NCBI GenBank assembly: GCA_003963305.1
Contig: RXJR01000015.1
Span: 124,001 to 188,000, forward strand
Source of the DNA: Candidatus Melainabacteria bacterium
Lineage (GTDB): Bacteria > Cyanobacteriota > Vampirovibrionia > Obscuribacterales > Obscuribacteraceae
Reading direction: 5' to 3'
DNA: 64,000 nt
The position numbers were made by a program, and so were the translations under genes. Every line of letters starts with the position of its first letter. The stretch's first letter is position 1. The notes beneath the pieces are model-generated. The model was not told the origin of the DNA and ran no database searches. It was given only the letters and a program-made list of their open reading frames with translations. Of the stretch, positions 45,213 to 54,091 are shown in pieces.

Positions 45213-46820
45213 GTGACCACCGACACAAGAACAGTCGCATCTATCTGGGCACCGCTGCGCCGGCCGGTTTTTCGCGCTTTGTGGTGGACCAGTGTGGTCT
45301 CGTCCGTCGGGCTATGGATGCAAGACATAGCACAATCATGGCTCATAACATCGCTCGCACCATCACCGGTGATGGTGTCACTCGTACAGACCGCGACATA
45401 TTTACCATTTTTCCTGCTTGCCATACCGGCAGGTGCAGTTGCAGATGTAGTCGACAGACGCATTTTGTTGCTTACATCAATGCTGTGGATCTGCACGGCA
45501 GTAGTCACACTGGGGCTGCTCACAATCAGCGGCTCGATGACAGCATGGCTGTTGATTGTGCTGATCTTCGTTTCAGGTCTGGGCTCGGCAATGAATTCAC
45601 CAGCATGGAATTCACTGACACCAGAATTAGTGCCAAAATCCGAATTGGAATCAGCTGTTGCCCTGGGCGGTGCCGGGTTCAACTGCGCCCGCGGAGTAGG
45701 CGCCGCACTGGGAGGTTTGTTGGTGGCACAGCTCGGTGCAGGCTGGGTGCTGCTCATAAATGCCATGCTCATGAGCCTCGTGTGGACAGCAATTTTCAGA
45801 TGGAAGCGAGAGCCGGTAGTAAACGAAGTGCCTGAGAGGGTGCTTGGCGCAATGCGCGCCGGAATTCGCTACGTGCGGCATTCCAAGCCACTTCGTCACG
45901 TCCTGGCTCGTACCGGAATTTTTGTCTTCAGCGCCAGCTGTCTCTGGGCGCTGCTACCATTACTGGCTCGAAAAATCATGAATCTGGATTCGACGCAGTA
46001 CGGTCTCATCATCAGTATGTTCGGATTGGGCACCCTATCTGGTGCAACACTCCTGCCGCAGTTCCGAAAGTCCGTGTCACTAGATGTTCTGGCAGCCACA
46101 GGCACTGCACTCTTCGCGGTAGGAATGGCAAGCGTTGCGTTTTTCAGCTCTTATCACGTGGCATTAATAGCGATGCTGCTCAGCGGCGCTGGTTGGATAT
46201 TTGCATGCAATGCCATTAATTCAGCAATGCTGATGGCATCACCTTCATGGGTGAGAGCGCGCTCTGTAGCCATGTATTTGCTAGTCTTTCAAGGCTGCCT
46301 GGCTTTTGGCAGTCTGTGCTGGGGATTTGTGGCGCAAAAATTCGACATGCCACATGCGATGTTGGGTGCAAGCCTGGGACTTGTGGCGAGTCTCGCCATC
46401 GGCATCAAGTATAAGTTGACGGCAGTGGAAAAGCTGGACATGCGAATGTCCGGACCCTGGCCGAAGGTTGAGACTACAGTCACCCCGCACCCAGACCACG
46501 GTCCCGTTTTAATAACCATCGAATATCACGTCGACCAGGAGAGTATCAATGAGTTTTTCGATGCTATCGGAGCTCTGGAAAAGCAAAGACGCAGAAATGG
46601 TGCCTTCCAATGGCACCTCTTCATCGATCTGTCTACACCAGGAGTCTACGTCGAATCTTACTTCGTAGAGACCTGGGCCGAGCATCTGCGCCTGCGAGAC
46701 CGGGCTACTCTTGATGACATCACCGCGGAAAAACGAGTCTATGCCTGCCATACAGGCGACTGCGAACCAAGGGTAAAACATATGGTGACAGAACGACGAC
46801 GAAAAAAAACGAAGGAGTAA
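45213..46820 (+). CDS. MFS exporter (EntS-like) with C-terminal ABM-like domain
   Basis: 535 residues, GTG start. Twelve membrane helices of the MFS_3 type span about 15-410 (S-S-V-G-L-W-M-Q-D-I-A-Q-S-W-L, A-G-A-V-A-D-V-V-D-R-R). A soluble cytoplasmic domain of ~100 residues at the C-terminus (I-T-I-E-Y-H-V, then E-T-W-A-E-H-L-R-L) resembles an antibiotic-biosynthesis-monooxygenase/dimeric alpha-beta-barrel fold. This fusion is known in some MFS efflux proteins. Substrate unknown. It is first in an operon with the hydrolase (2-base gap). Confidence 0.88.
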   Translation: MTTDTRTVASIWAPLRRPVFRALWWTSVVSSVGLWMQDIAQSWLITSLAPSPVMVSLVQTATYLPFFLLAIPAGAVADVVDRRILLLTSMLWICTAVVTLGLLTISGSMTAWLLIVLIFVSGLGSAMNSPAWNSLTPELVPKSELESAVALGGAGFNCARGVGAALGGLLVAQLGAGWVLLINAMLMSLVWTAIFRWKREPVVNEVPERVLGAMRAGIRYVRHSKPLRHVLARTGIFVFSASCLWALLPLLARKIMNLDSTQYGLIISMFGLGTLSGATLLPQFRKSVSLDVLAATGTALFAVGMASVAFFSSYHVALIAMLLSGAGWIFACNAINSAMLMASPSWVRARSVAMYLLVFQGCLAFGSLCWGFVAQKFDMPHAMLGASLGLVASLAIGIKYKLTAVEKLDMRMSGPWPKVETTVTPHPDHGPVLITIEYHVDQESINEFFDAIGALEKQRRRNGAFQWHLFIDLSTPGVYVESYFVETWAEHLRLRDRATLDDITAEKRVYACHTGDCEPRVKHMVTERRRKKTKE

Positions 46821-46822
46821 AA

Positions 46823-47593
46823 ATGAGCGGCATAGTTACTTTGCGAGAACAAAATTTCAAAGTAGACCTCAAACCTGGCTCAATGCCTGTCTTTTGTGCC
46901 GAGCCAGACAACAGCACCAGGCTGCCTGGATTGATCCTGATTCACGAAATCTTCGGCGTCAACGATCACATACGAGACCTGGCAAGAAGATTCGCCGAAC
47001 ATGGAATCAGAGTTTATGCACCGGACCTTTTTGCACGCTCGGAACTGTTTCCCGCAAGCGAAGCGGATCGAGACAATCTTGATGTGATGCGACAGGCGTG
47101 GAACTCAATTCCGGACAGTCAAATCATGGCCGACCTCGATGCCCTGTTCACGCACATCCAATCACAAGAAAACATCAACGGAAAGACAGGAGCAATAGGC
47201 TTTTGCATGGGCGGAGCGATAGCACTTTTACTCGCTTGCCACGAGCCCAAGCTGGCATACGTCGTCGATTTCTATGGACGAATTCGATACGGTTTCACGT
47301 CTAAAACAAAGCCGAAAGATCCAATCGAGTATCTCGTCCCGCTCAAGGCTCCTCTTCTTGGATTGTTCGCGGGCAAAGACGAGTTGATTACAGCAGACCA
47401 TATAGAAGAGTTTTCACAGCGACTGCAAAAGCTGGAAAAATCATATCAGCTCAAAGTCTACGAAAACGCACCGCACGCCTTCTTCAACGATCGAAGACCG
47501 CATTACAATAGAGAAGCCAGCGAAGACGCATGGCAGCTAACTCTGGCATTTATAAAGAAACATAGTAAAGAGGAACGACTCGGCCCATTGTGA
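46823..47593 (+). CDS. Dienelactone hydrolase family protein
   Basis: 256 residues. The alpha/beta-hydrolase has a Cys nucleophile, C128 in G-F-C-M-G-G, with H-E-I-F-G near residue 42, the acidic residue in A-G-K-D-E and the catalytic His in A-P-H-A-F-F. This Cys-Asp-His triad is diagnostic of the family. It may hydrolyse lactones or esters; neighbours do not form a catechol pathway. It sits between an exporter and a methyltransferase in one operon. Confidence 0.9.
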   Translation: MSGIVTLREQNFKVDLKPGSMPVFCAEPDNSTRLPGLILIHEIFGVNDHIRDLARRFAEHGIRVYAPDLFARSELFPASEADRDNLDVMRQAWNSIPDSQIMADLDALFTHIQSQENINGKTGAIGFCMGGAIALLLACHEPKLAYVVDFYGRIRYGFTSKTKPKDPIEYLVPLKAPLLGLFAGKDELITADHIEEFSQRLQKLEKSYQLKVYENAPHAFFNDRRPHYNREASEDAWQLTLAFIKKHSKEERLGPL

Positions 47594-47626
47594 ATCGTTC
47601 CTATTTTAATGGAAGTGCTATAGCCA

Positions 47627-49951
47627 GTGAAATCTAGCCACACGTTCAGAACTTTTAAAAGAAGTGTCGAGGCATCACTGAAGGCTCTGGCACCTGCAGG
47701 GTCGATATCGTCAGTCTTCCCATCTACCGAATTCATCACCTGCATTATCCTTGTAGCACTGAAGGTACTCGAGGCACGCAATCAACTGGATCGGTTGAAT
47801 TGTGTCGAGTCACAGCTCTCAAAAGTCGGTTCACTTCGCCCGATGATCGACCAGTTGTGCCAGACCGTTAACATGACCGCCCCGAATGAAATTCGCCTAT
47901 CTACAACCGAAAACGACTTTCCTTCGGAATCTCAAATAGCAGAGGCGCTGAGACATCTTGAACAAACACCGTCGGAAACATGGCAAAACGATCTGACCAT
48001 AGGCTATGCATATCAGTTTCTTTCAATGCAAGCAAGAAAGAACGCACAGGCAAATATCCAGACGGCCAATAAGGAATTCTCAAAAACAGACATGATTGCC
48101 TTCACTCAGTTGTATACACCAGACTGGGTCGTCGACTTTCTCCTTGCCAATTGCGCTCTGCCGCAGCTTGAGCCGGCGTTTGCGAATCAGGCACCGAACG
48201 CTTATAGAATCTGGCAAGTGAACGCTCCTATCAACACGCACAGCATAACAAAGAGCCGAAAAGAGACGGCTCACCGAACTGCTTCGGATCTCACCATCCT
48301 TGACCCCGCATGTGGTGCCGGTAACTTCCTGGTGCGTGCGCTCGATTTATCAATCAACCTTCATCTAAAAGCTGGACTCTCGGCAGAGAAAAGCGTGCAA
48401 CTGGCTCAGAAACGTAACGTCTACGGTGCTGATATCGACATAGCTGCATTGTGGATTACTTGTCTTTCTCTTTTGATCAAGTGTTTTCAGTATTCGAAAA
48501 ATGCACCCTCTGATTTCTTCAATGTAGCAATTGCGAAAAGCCAACAGTCTCCAGACGGTGACCACAGAAACGATTTGCTGGGCAGCCTGGCGCGAGATTT
48601 TGAAGCTCCCCATGTTCTGTCCCAGAAATATGCCGTCGTGCTTATGAATCCGCCGTATATTGGCCGCAAGTTGATGAGCAGACAGCTCAAGTCAGCATTG
48701 AAAAGTGAATATCCAGATAGTCACAGCGATATCAGCGCAGCATTCATAGAACGTTCTTTGGAATTGCTGGAAGATTGTGGCAGCCTGGGCACCATAACCC
48801 AGGCATCTGTCTTGACACTGCCAAGCTACGGCAAACTGCGCAAAACCATACTGACTAAATATCACATATTTTCTTGTGCAGATGCCGGTTCAGGCGTATT
48901 TCCGCTACAAGGTGGAGACAAAGTAAACAGCGCTCTTTTAGTAATCGAAAACAAGGCGCAACCGTCAACAACTTCGAATTTTTTCGATTTGCGCCTGCAC
49001 AAAGACAAGCCACAAGAGCTACTCTGCCAGCTTAAGTTGCTCAACGATCAAAAAAACGGATCTTACTTCCGTCACGATCAAAGAATGTTTCTCGAAGAGC
49101 ATGAAAATGCCATCAAATACGCCTGCCCTGGAGTCATTCTCGCACTATCAAGACAAGTGCCGACACTGTCGGAAATCGCCGAAATTCGCCAGGGTCTAGC
49201 TACGTCTGACAACGAGCGCTTTATCAAAAAAATCGACGATGTTCCTGCGGAGCTAATCGGCAGCACCTGGGTCCCATACGTAAAAGGTGCTGGTGCAGAT
49301 CGGTGGTTCAGCCCGGTCGTGCATGTGGTGAACTGGGAAAATGACGGCAGAGAGATCAAAGAAGCAGTGAGCGCAGCGTATCCATACTTAAATGGAAACA
49401 TCAAATGGGTCGTAAAAAATGAACAGTTTTATTTCCGCTCCGGACTCTGTTTTTCTTTTGTAAATACAGGTAATCTGGCGGTGCGAAAACTGCCTGCCGG
49501 CTGTATCTTCGACGTAGGCGCCTCTGCTGTCTTCGTAAATGAAGGCGTTGACGAAGACTTTCTTCTTGCTTACCTGAATTCTTCACTGATTGCGGCGATT
49601 GCCAAATCAATCAATCCCACAATCAACTTTCAAGTAGGCGACCTTAAGCGGTTGCCTTTATTTCCGCTCGATCTGGAGCAGCGGCAAAAACTGTCTGACA
49701 TTTCAAAAGAATGCCAACGATTAGCCAGACGATTGCATGATAAATTACAAGCAGATCCGGTGACGGCTGGGCGCACGCACCAGGCGCAGCAATATGTCGC
49801 ACCGGACAGGGGCGAAGCACAATTGACTGATTTGGAAAAGCAGAACGACGAAATCGTCTTGAGCGCATTCGTGAAAGCTTTCGCATTGACCTCAGACCAA
49901 CAAGCAGAAGTAGAGTCATGGGTGCGCCGTGTTACCGGCAAGACAAAATAA
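47627..49951 (+). CDS. Solitary N6-adenine DNA methyltransferase, PglX/Eco57I-like
   Basis: 774 residues, GTG start. Motif I is D-P-A-C-G-A-G-N-F at 226-234, motif IV is N-P-P-Y at 341-344, so it should methylate adenine with SAM. Residues about 520-690 look like the target-recognition part of PglX and type IIG enzymes (I-R-Q-G-L-A-T-S-D-N-E-R-F, V-N-W-E-N, I-N-P-T-I-N-F-Q-V-G-D). It is shorter than BREX PglX (about 1,200 residues). No endonuclease or BREX gene (PglZ, BrxC, BrxL) is nearby. It follows the hydrolase by 33 bases. Confidence 0.87.
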   Translation: MKSSHTFRTFKRSVEASLKALAPAGSISSVFPSTEFITCIILVALKVLEARNQLDRLNCVESQLSKVGSLRPMIDQLCQTVNMTAPNEIRLSTTENDFPSESQIAEALRHLEQTPSETWQNDLTIGYAYQFLSMQARKNAQANIQTANKEFSKTDMIAFTQLYTPDWVVDFLLANCALPQLEPAFANQAPNAYRIWQVNAPINTHSITKSRKETAHRTASDLTILDPACGAGNFLVRALDLSINLHLKAGLSAEKSVQLAQKRNVYGADIDIAALWITCLSLLIKCFQYSKNAPSDFFNVAIAKSQQSPDGDHRNDLLGSLARDFEAPHVLSQKYAVVLMNPPYIGRKLMSRQLKSALKSEYPDSHSDISAAFIERSLELLEDCGSLGTITQASVLTLPSYGKLRKTILTKYHIFSCADAGSGVFPLQGGDKVNSALLVIENKAQPSTTSNFFDLRLHKDKPQELLCQLKLLNDQKNGSYFRHDQRMFLEEHENAIKYACPGVILALSRQVPTLSEIAEIRQGLATSDNERFIKKIDDVPAELIGSTWVPYVKGAGADRWFSPVVHVVNWENDGREIKEAVSAAYPYLNGNIKWVVKNEQFYFRSGLCFSFVNTGNLAVRKLPAGCIFDVGASAVFVNEGVDEDFLLAYLNSSLIAAIAKSINPTINFQVGDLKRLPLFPLDLEQRQKLSDISKECQRLARRLHDKLQADPVTAGRTHQAQQYVAPDRGEAQLTDLEKQNDEIVLSAFVKAFALTSDQQAEVESWVRRVTGKTK

Positions 49952-50111
49952 TCTGTTCGTCTGACACACCTTTGACATAACTTTGCAGTAAGTTCATCTA
50001 GTCCACCCCAATTACTAGAAATAAGGCAGTCCTACATCCGCAGATTCGGAACACGATGTCCAGCTGGGTCAACCAGCTGTGCAAATCGGCGCGTTCAATA
50101 GATCTGGTCTA

Positions 50112-50153
50112 ATCGACGTGATCATATCGACGTGTTCATATCAACGTTGTTCT
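50112..50153. repeat. Three 14-bp tandem repeats
   Basis: Units at 50112-50125, 50126-50139 and 50140-50153 share A-T-C-(G/A)-A-C-G-T-(G/T)-x-T-C. They lie 54-95 bases before the ATG of the next gene and could be binding sites. The rest of the 255-base gap shows no gene. Confidence 0.5.
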
Positions 50154-50206
50154 GCATGCGCGGGATGATAGCGCGCTGCCTTGATTCTAATAACCCGAGA
50201 TAACCT

Positions 50207-50971
50207 ATGAAGAAAATTCCGCGCAAGATTCTATTTATATGCAGGCAGGAACAATTACCAATCCATGCTGTTCTAAACCATGCAGCGACCTTACTCATCA
50301 TCGCTTTATCAACTTTCTACTCCCCAGCCCTGGCCGCCACTTCATCAATCAACGATACTGAGAGCCTCTGCCCAAAGACTGACAACAGTATCCGCGTGCT
50401 CATAGCAAATTCACTACCAATGCAAGCAGTGGCTGAAAGTGATGATGTTGTGAATGGAAACAATAATTCCATCGATGCAGCCGATACATCAGATACATCA
50501 GATACAGCGGATACCTCAGATACAGTCGACACTGTCGGTACCGTTAGTCCTGTAGCTCCTGGGGTGCAAGGCAATACCGGAGCCAGAGCTCGTATTGCTT
50601 CTTCACTACCAATTACGGCAACACCGAAAATTGACATGACAGCGAGACAGAACGTAGTTCGGCCCGACTTCATTCCAATTTCAGCCTTTACTAATGATGA
50701 AATGGTGGCACCTTACCACGAACTCACAAGTAGCGCGACCGCGTCTCAAGAATTACCGAAGCGCATCAAACTGGATCCGAAAGTGGCGCGACACTGGACC
50801 GGCACGAAAGTGGAGCCATTCTGGGTCACAACCACTCCTGACAAAAGTCACCCGGGCACGTATTCATTTTGCAGCGAGACGGAAGGTGGACCCAGAGGTT
50901 GGTTGCAGCACACTGGTGAATGCAGCGCCTGGGGACATCCGGAATACAGATACTGGTTCGATCCAGGCTAA
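50207..50971 (+). CDS. Exported protein with S-D-T repeats
   Basis: 254 residues. A signal-like N-terminus (hydrophobic 27-40, cleavage at A-L-A-A) precedes a region of Ser-Asp-Thr tandem repeats (about residues 90-110, encoded by 9-bp units). The C-terminal ~70 residues contain H-W-T-G-T-K-V-E-P-F-W-V-T and two Cys near the end in a W/H/Y-rich stretch. I do not recognise the domain. The acidic repeat could act as a flexible spacer. Confidence 0.7.
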   Translation: MKKIPRKILFICRQEQLPIHAVLNHAATLLIIALSTFYSPALAATSSINDTESLCPKTDNSIRVLIANSLPMQAVAESDDVVNGNNNSIDAADTSDTSDTADTSDTVDTVGTVSPVAPGVQGNTGARARIASSLPITATPKIDMTARQNVVRPDFIPISAFTNDEMVAPYHELTSSATASQELPKRIKLDPKVARHWTGTKVEPFWVTTTPDKSHPGTYSFCSETEGGPRGWLQHTGECSAWGHPEYRYWFDPG

Positions 50972-51077
50972 GTCAGAACCTTCAGCGCCCCTTCCACCAT
51001 AAAAGGACCAGTTGTCGAGGTGCATATGATTTGCCAGACGCCTTAAAATGGAATGGTAAACGTAACGGCGCCTGAAA

Positions 51078-51755
51078 GTGAACCGAATTAGACAGAAAAC
51101 ACAAACCAAAATCGTCCTGGCGGTGGCAGTTTTTGCAACACTAACAGGCACGTTGTCGGCAGAGGGCGCACCCCCATCTAAAGCAGACAATCAGGCAGCG
51201 ATTCGACAAATAATTGCTCAATATGCCAATGATGCAAATCAGGATATTGAGGATCCTCTTCACACACCAGATCCCAAAAGTCGTTCTAGAGAACTTGTGA
51301 AGTTGGGATGGGAGTTTTTAAAAGTTGGAGACGTTAAAAGTGCCATGAAGAAATTTCTTCTGGCTGTGAAGATGGACGAAGATAACGCCTCGGCATATTT
51401 TGCCGCCGGTTTCGAGTGCAGCATCGAAGATTGTCTGGATGAGGCAATCACTTTCTACCGGCTGGCCTTAAAACGCGACAACACCTCTGCTCCGACGTAC
51501 GCAAACTTAGCCAAAGCACTACTACTGCAAGATAAATATTCGAAAGAGGCTCCACAACTTTTAGACGCGGCAATACAAGCTGACCCAAAGTATCCGGAAT
51601 CATACGTTACTTATGCACGCTATCTTGCGGATCGTGATGACTGGACCGACGCCGGCTCAAAAATGGAACAAGCTATTGCGTTGGGTCATCAAGTTGATTC
51701 ATCGGTTAGAAAGGACTTCAAAAAGCACGGCATCTATCTGAGCGGCAGCCACTAG
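51078..51755 (+). CDS. Secreted TPR protein
   Basis: 225 residues, GTG start. A signal peptide (V-L-A-V-A-V-F-A-T-L, cleavage near L-S-A-E) is followed by about four TPRs (A-M-K-K-F-L-L-A-V-K-M-D, A-I-T-F-Y-R-L-A-L-K-R-D, A-P-Q-L-L-D-A-A-I-Q-A-D-P). Start is supported by placement of the signal peptide; the ribosome site is weak. Confidence 0.78.
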   Translation: MNRIRQKTQTKIVLAVAVFATLTGTLSAEGAPPSKADNQAAIRQIIAQYANDANQDIEDPLHTPDPKSRSRELVKLGWEFLKVGDVKSAMKKFLLAVKMDEDNASAYFAAGFECSIEDCLDEAITFYRLALKRDNTSAPTYANLAKALLLQDKYSKEAPQLLDAAIQADPKYPESYVTYARYLADRDDWTDAGSKMEQAIALGHQVDSSVRKDFKKHGIYLSGSH

Positions 51756-51822
51756 ATGGCCTTGTCTCATCAATAGTCGGCGAACTTGAAGCTTAGCCGA
51801 AGAGTGTATATATTGTTCAACC

Positions 51823-52677
51823 ATGGAAACATTTTTCGACGGCGTTTTGATCATCGGCGGCAGCCTCGCCCTTGCGCTGGGAGGCATGTGGATTGTCAGG
51901 ACCAAAATAGCTCGCGAGAGTTTATTGGAAAACCACGAAGTAGCCGGTTACATGCTGTCGATCGTGGGAACCCTATACGCCATTCTTCTGGGCTTGATTG
52001 TAGTCAACGTGCAAACAAAGTTTGAAGTTGCGAACCAGATGGCGGTCACGGAAGCAAACTGTCTGTCAGATTTAGCCCATCTCGCCGCTCTTTACTCAGA
52101 ATCGACACGCAAACAAATTCACAAACATCTTTACGATTATGCATCCGCCGCACGAGACCAGGACTGGTCTGCAGTTTCCACCGGCAAAGCAAAGGAAGCG
52201 ACAATTCCCTCTTACCGGGCACTATGGAAAACAATCAACAAGATGGAGTTGTCGGGAAACAAACAGGAAAGCGGCTTTTCCAATATTCTCACTACAATGG
52301 CGCAACTTTCCGATGCCCGCCGATTCCGCATGGTGGCAAGCCAGAACGGATTGTCTCCGATACTATGGGCGGTGCTGATTATCGGAGAGGTCTTGATCGT
52401 CTGGTTCACCTATTTCTTTTTCGTAGAAAACATCAAAGCCCAGGTGATTATGACAAGTTTCGTCGTCGTGTTTTTGTCACTCAACTTGCTTTTGGTTTTT
52501 CTCTACGACAATCCCTATAGAAGCGAATTAGGGGCACGAAATGCCGGTGTGACGTTTCATCCCGAATGGTTTCTAGAAAATCCGGAACCAGCAAAAGCTG
52601 GCGGAGACACTTTACCCTCGGCTGAACACACAAAATCTGACGTCGACTCCAGGCCAACGGATGAACCATCAAGATAG
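51823..52677 (+). CDS. DUF4239 membrane protein
   Basis: 284 residues. Four membrane helices occur in two pairs (about 6-26 and 42-64; 182-202 and 206-228), with a helical loop between them. The segment L-S-I-V-G-T-L-Y-A-I-L-L-G-L after the first helix is the mark of the DUF4239 (bestrophin-like) family. The C-terminal tail is polar. Function of the family is unknown. The bestrophin at the start of the window is distantly similar in design only. Confidence 0.85.
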   Translation: METFFDGVLIIGGSLALALGGMWIVRTKIARESLLENHEVAGYMLSIVGTLYAILLGLIVVNVQTKFEVANQMAVTEANCLSDLAHLAALYSESTRKQIHKHLYDYASAARDQDWSAVSTGKAKEATIPSYRALWKTINKMELSGNKQESGFSNILTTMAQLSDARRFRMVASQNGLSPILWAVLIIGEVLIVWFTYFFFVENIKAQVIMTSFVVVFLSLNLLLVFLYDNPYRSELGARNAGVTFHPEWFLENPEPAKAGGDTLPSAEHTKSDVDSRPTDEPSR

Positions 52678-52718
52678 GCAAGCTAAGAATCTTGAATTCC
52701 AACAAAGGCATAACTAAT

Positions 52719-53927
52719 ATGAGACTAAATATGCAGAAAGAAGTTTTCGCAATTGCACTTTCTACGGTATTGATGATGGCGCTGCAGGGAACGCCGAGCC
52801 TCGCGCAAGCGCAAACACTTGCGCCAACGGCTACGCCAGATTCGGTGCCTGGTCCCACGCCAGCAACTGACGCAGAGTCACTTGCAATCGCTAAGTCCGT
52901 CGACCAACTCGTGCTGAGCGAACTGAGTCAACAGAATATTCCCGGATATGCGCTTGCCGTAATCAAAGACGGCAAATTGATTGTACACCGCGGCTATGGC
53001 GTCATGGACCTGCAAACGCAACAACCAGTGACACCGCAGACGGTGTTCGGATTAGCGTCTCTGACCAAAACCTTTACAGCATTAACTCTGCTCACCCTTG
53101 TTGACCAGGGTAAAGTGGGTCTTGATGATACGCTCGATATGTACGTCTCTGACCTGACCAAGCCGTATCAAAAGCTGACGATACGCCAGTTAGCTTCAAT
53201 GACGGCCGGAGTGCCAAAAGAACTCGCACAAGAAGTCGAATGGAAAAACCAATTGCCGATTCTGGTTAACACTCCGCTGGTATCCGAACCGGGTACGGCA
53301 TTTTTATATTCCAATTTCAGCTACAGACTGCTGGGCGATGTAATCCAGAAAGCCTCGAGCAGGCCGTATTTCGAGTTGGTTCGAGAACGAATCTTTACCC
53401 CGTTGCAAATGACTTCAAGCGGCACCACGGTGGAGTTTCAATCAAGCGGTTTGCTTGCCTCACCATATGGCGACAATAATGGGCAAGCACAGGTGCACCC
53501 TGTTCAATACAAGAGCCCGGCAATTTCTTTTTCAGCAGGAATGCTTGCCAGCACTGTCGATGATTTACTCAAATATTCACAAGCATTATTGAGCAGGCAG
53601 TTACTTTCACCAGCATCCTATCAAACCCTCTGGTATCAACGTCCTCCCCTACCAGGAGGCGCACCATCGCCCTGGGCCTTCGGCTGGTCATCGAAAGTCG
53701 ATCCTAAGTACGGCACTCGCATAGTAGCAATGAATGGTGGCACGCCCGGTGTCGCATCGACAATAATTCTATTGCCCGAAAAAAATTGTGCAGTGGTTTC
53801 GCTGTGTAATTTGAGAAAGCCAGCGGTGCCAGCCATTGCAAGAAAAGTAGCGAGTCTCGTATTTTCGGTGGAGCCCGCATCGAGCACCTCCCAAACACCA
53901 CCATCAGAAGAACAAACTGGCGAATAA
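52719..53927 (+). CDS. Serine beta-lactamase-like hydrolase
   Basis: 402 residues from the ATG at 52719; a TTG at 52692 is an alternative. A signal peptide (cleavage at S-L-A-Q) leads to a class-C-like beta-lactamase/D-aminopeptidase domain. Catalytic residues are S114 and K117 (S-L-T-K) and the Y-S-N motif in F-L-Y-S-N-F; the third motif is probably M-N-G-G. Such proteins are usually esterases or peptidases rather than true beta-lactamases. Confidence 0.88.
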   Translation: MRLNMQKEVFAIALSTVLMMALQGTPSLAQAQTLAPTATPDSVPGPTPATDAESLAIAKSVDQLVLSELSQQNIPGYALAVIKDGKLIVHRGYGVMDLQTQQPVTPQTVFGLASLTKTFTALTLLTLVDQGKVGLDDTLDMYVSDLTKPYQKLTIRQLASMTAGVPKELAQEVEWKNQLPILVNTPLVSEPGTAFLYSNFSYRLLGDVIQKASSRPYFELVRERIFTPLQMTSSGTTVEFQSSGLLASPYGDNNGQAQVHPVQYKSPAISFSAGMLASTVDDLLKYSQALLSRQLLSPASYQTLWYQRPPLPGGAPSPWAFGWSSKVDPKYGTRIVAMNGGTPGVASTIILLPEKNCAVVSLCNLRKPAVPAIARKVASLVFSVEPASSTSQTPPSEEQTGE

Positions 53928-54091
53928 AGACCTGCCATATCACTTCATTTGATTAGATATTACTTCTCAGTTTATCTATCACAGTGTGGTCGAAAGCCCA
54001 CATGCCTGACCAACAAATCATTATCCGAAAGCTCTATCATATTCATGAGCGTGTATAGTGGATACATGGTCGATCGGTTATTGGAGAAATT

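Noticed and set aside
44648-45835. A long open frame (395 codons) overlapping dapL and the MFS gene
   Set aside because: It runs through the dapL terminator and a promoter, has Arg/His-rich low-quality composition, and is a frame shadow of two well-supported genes.
47627-49951. A BREX or restriction-modification locus
   Set aside because: Only the methyltransferase is present; neighbours are an MFS exporter, a hydrolase and secreted-protein genes with no nuclease, PglZ or helicase.
49971-49999. TTGACA with a weak -10 at 17 bases
   Set aside because: The -10 match (CATCTA) is poor, and the site is over 200 bases from the next gene.
52719-53927. A true beta-lactamase resistance gene
   Set aside because: The motifs fit the broad serine hydrolase family; the third K-T-G-type motif is not clearly present, and there is no resistance context.
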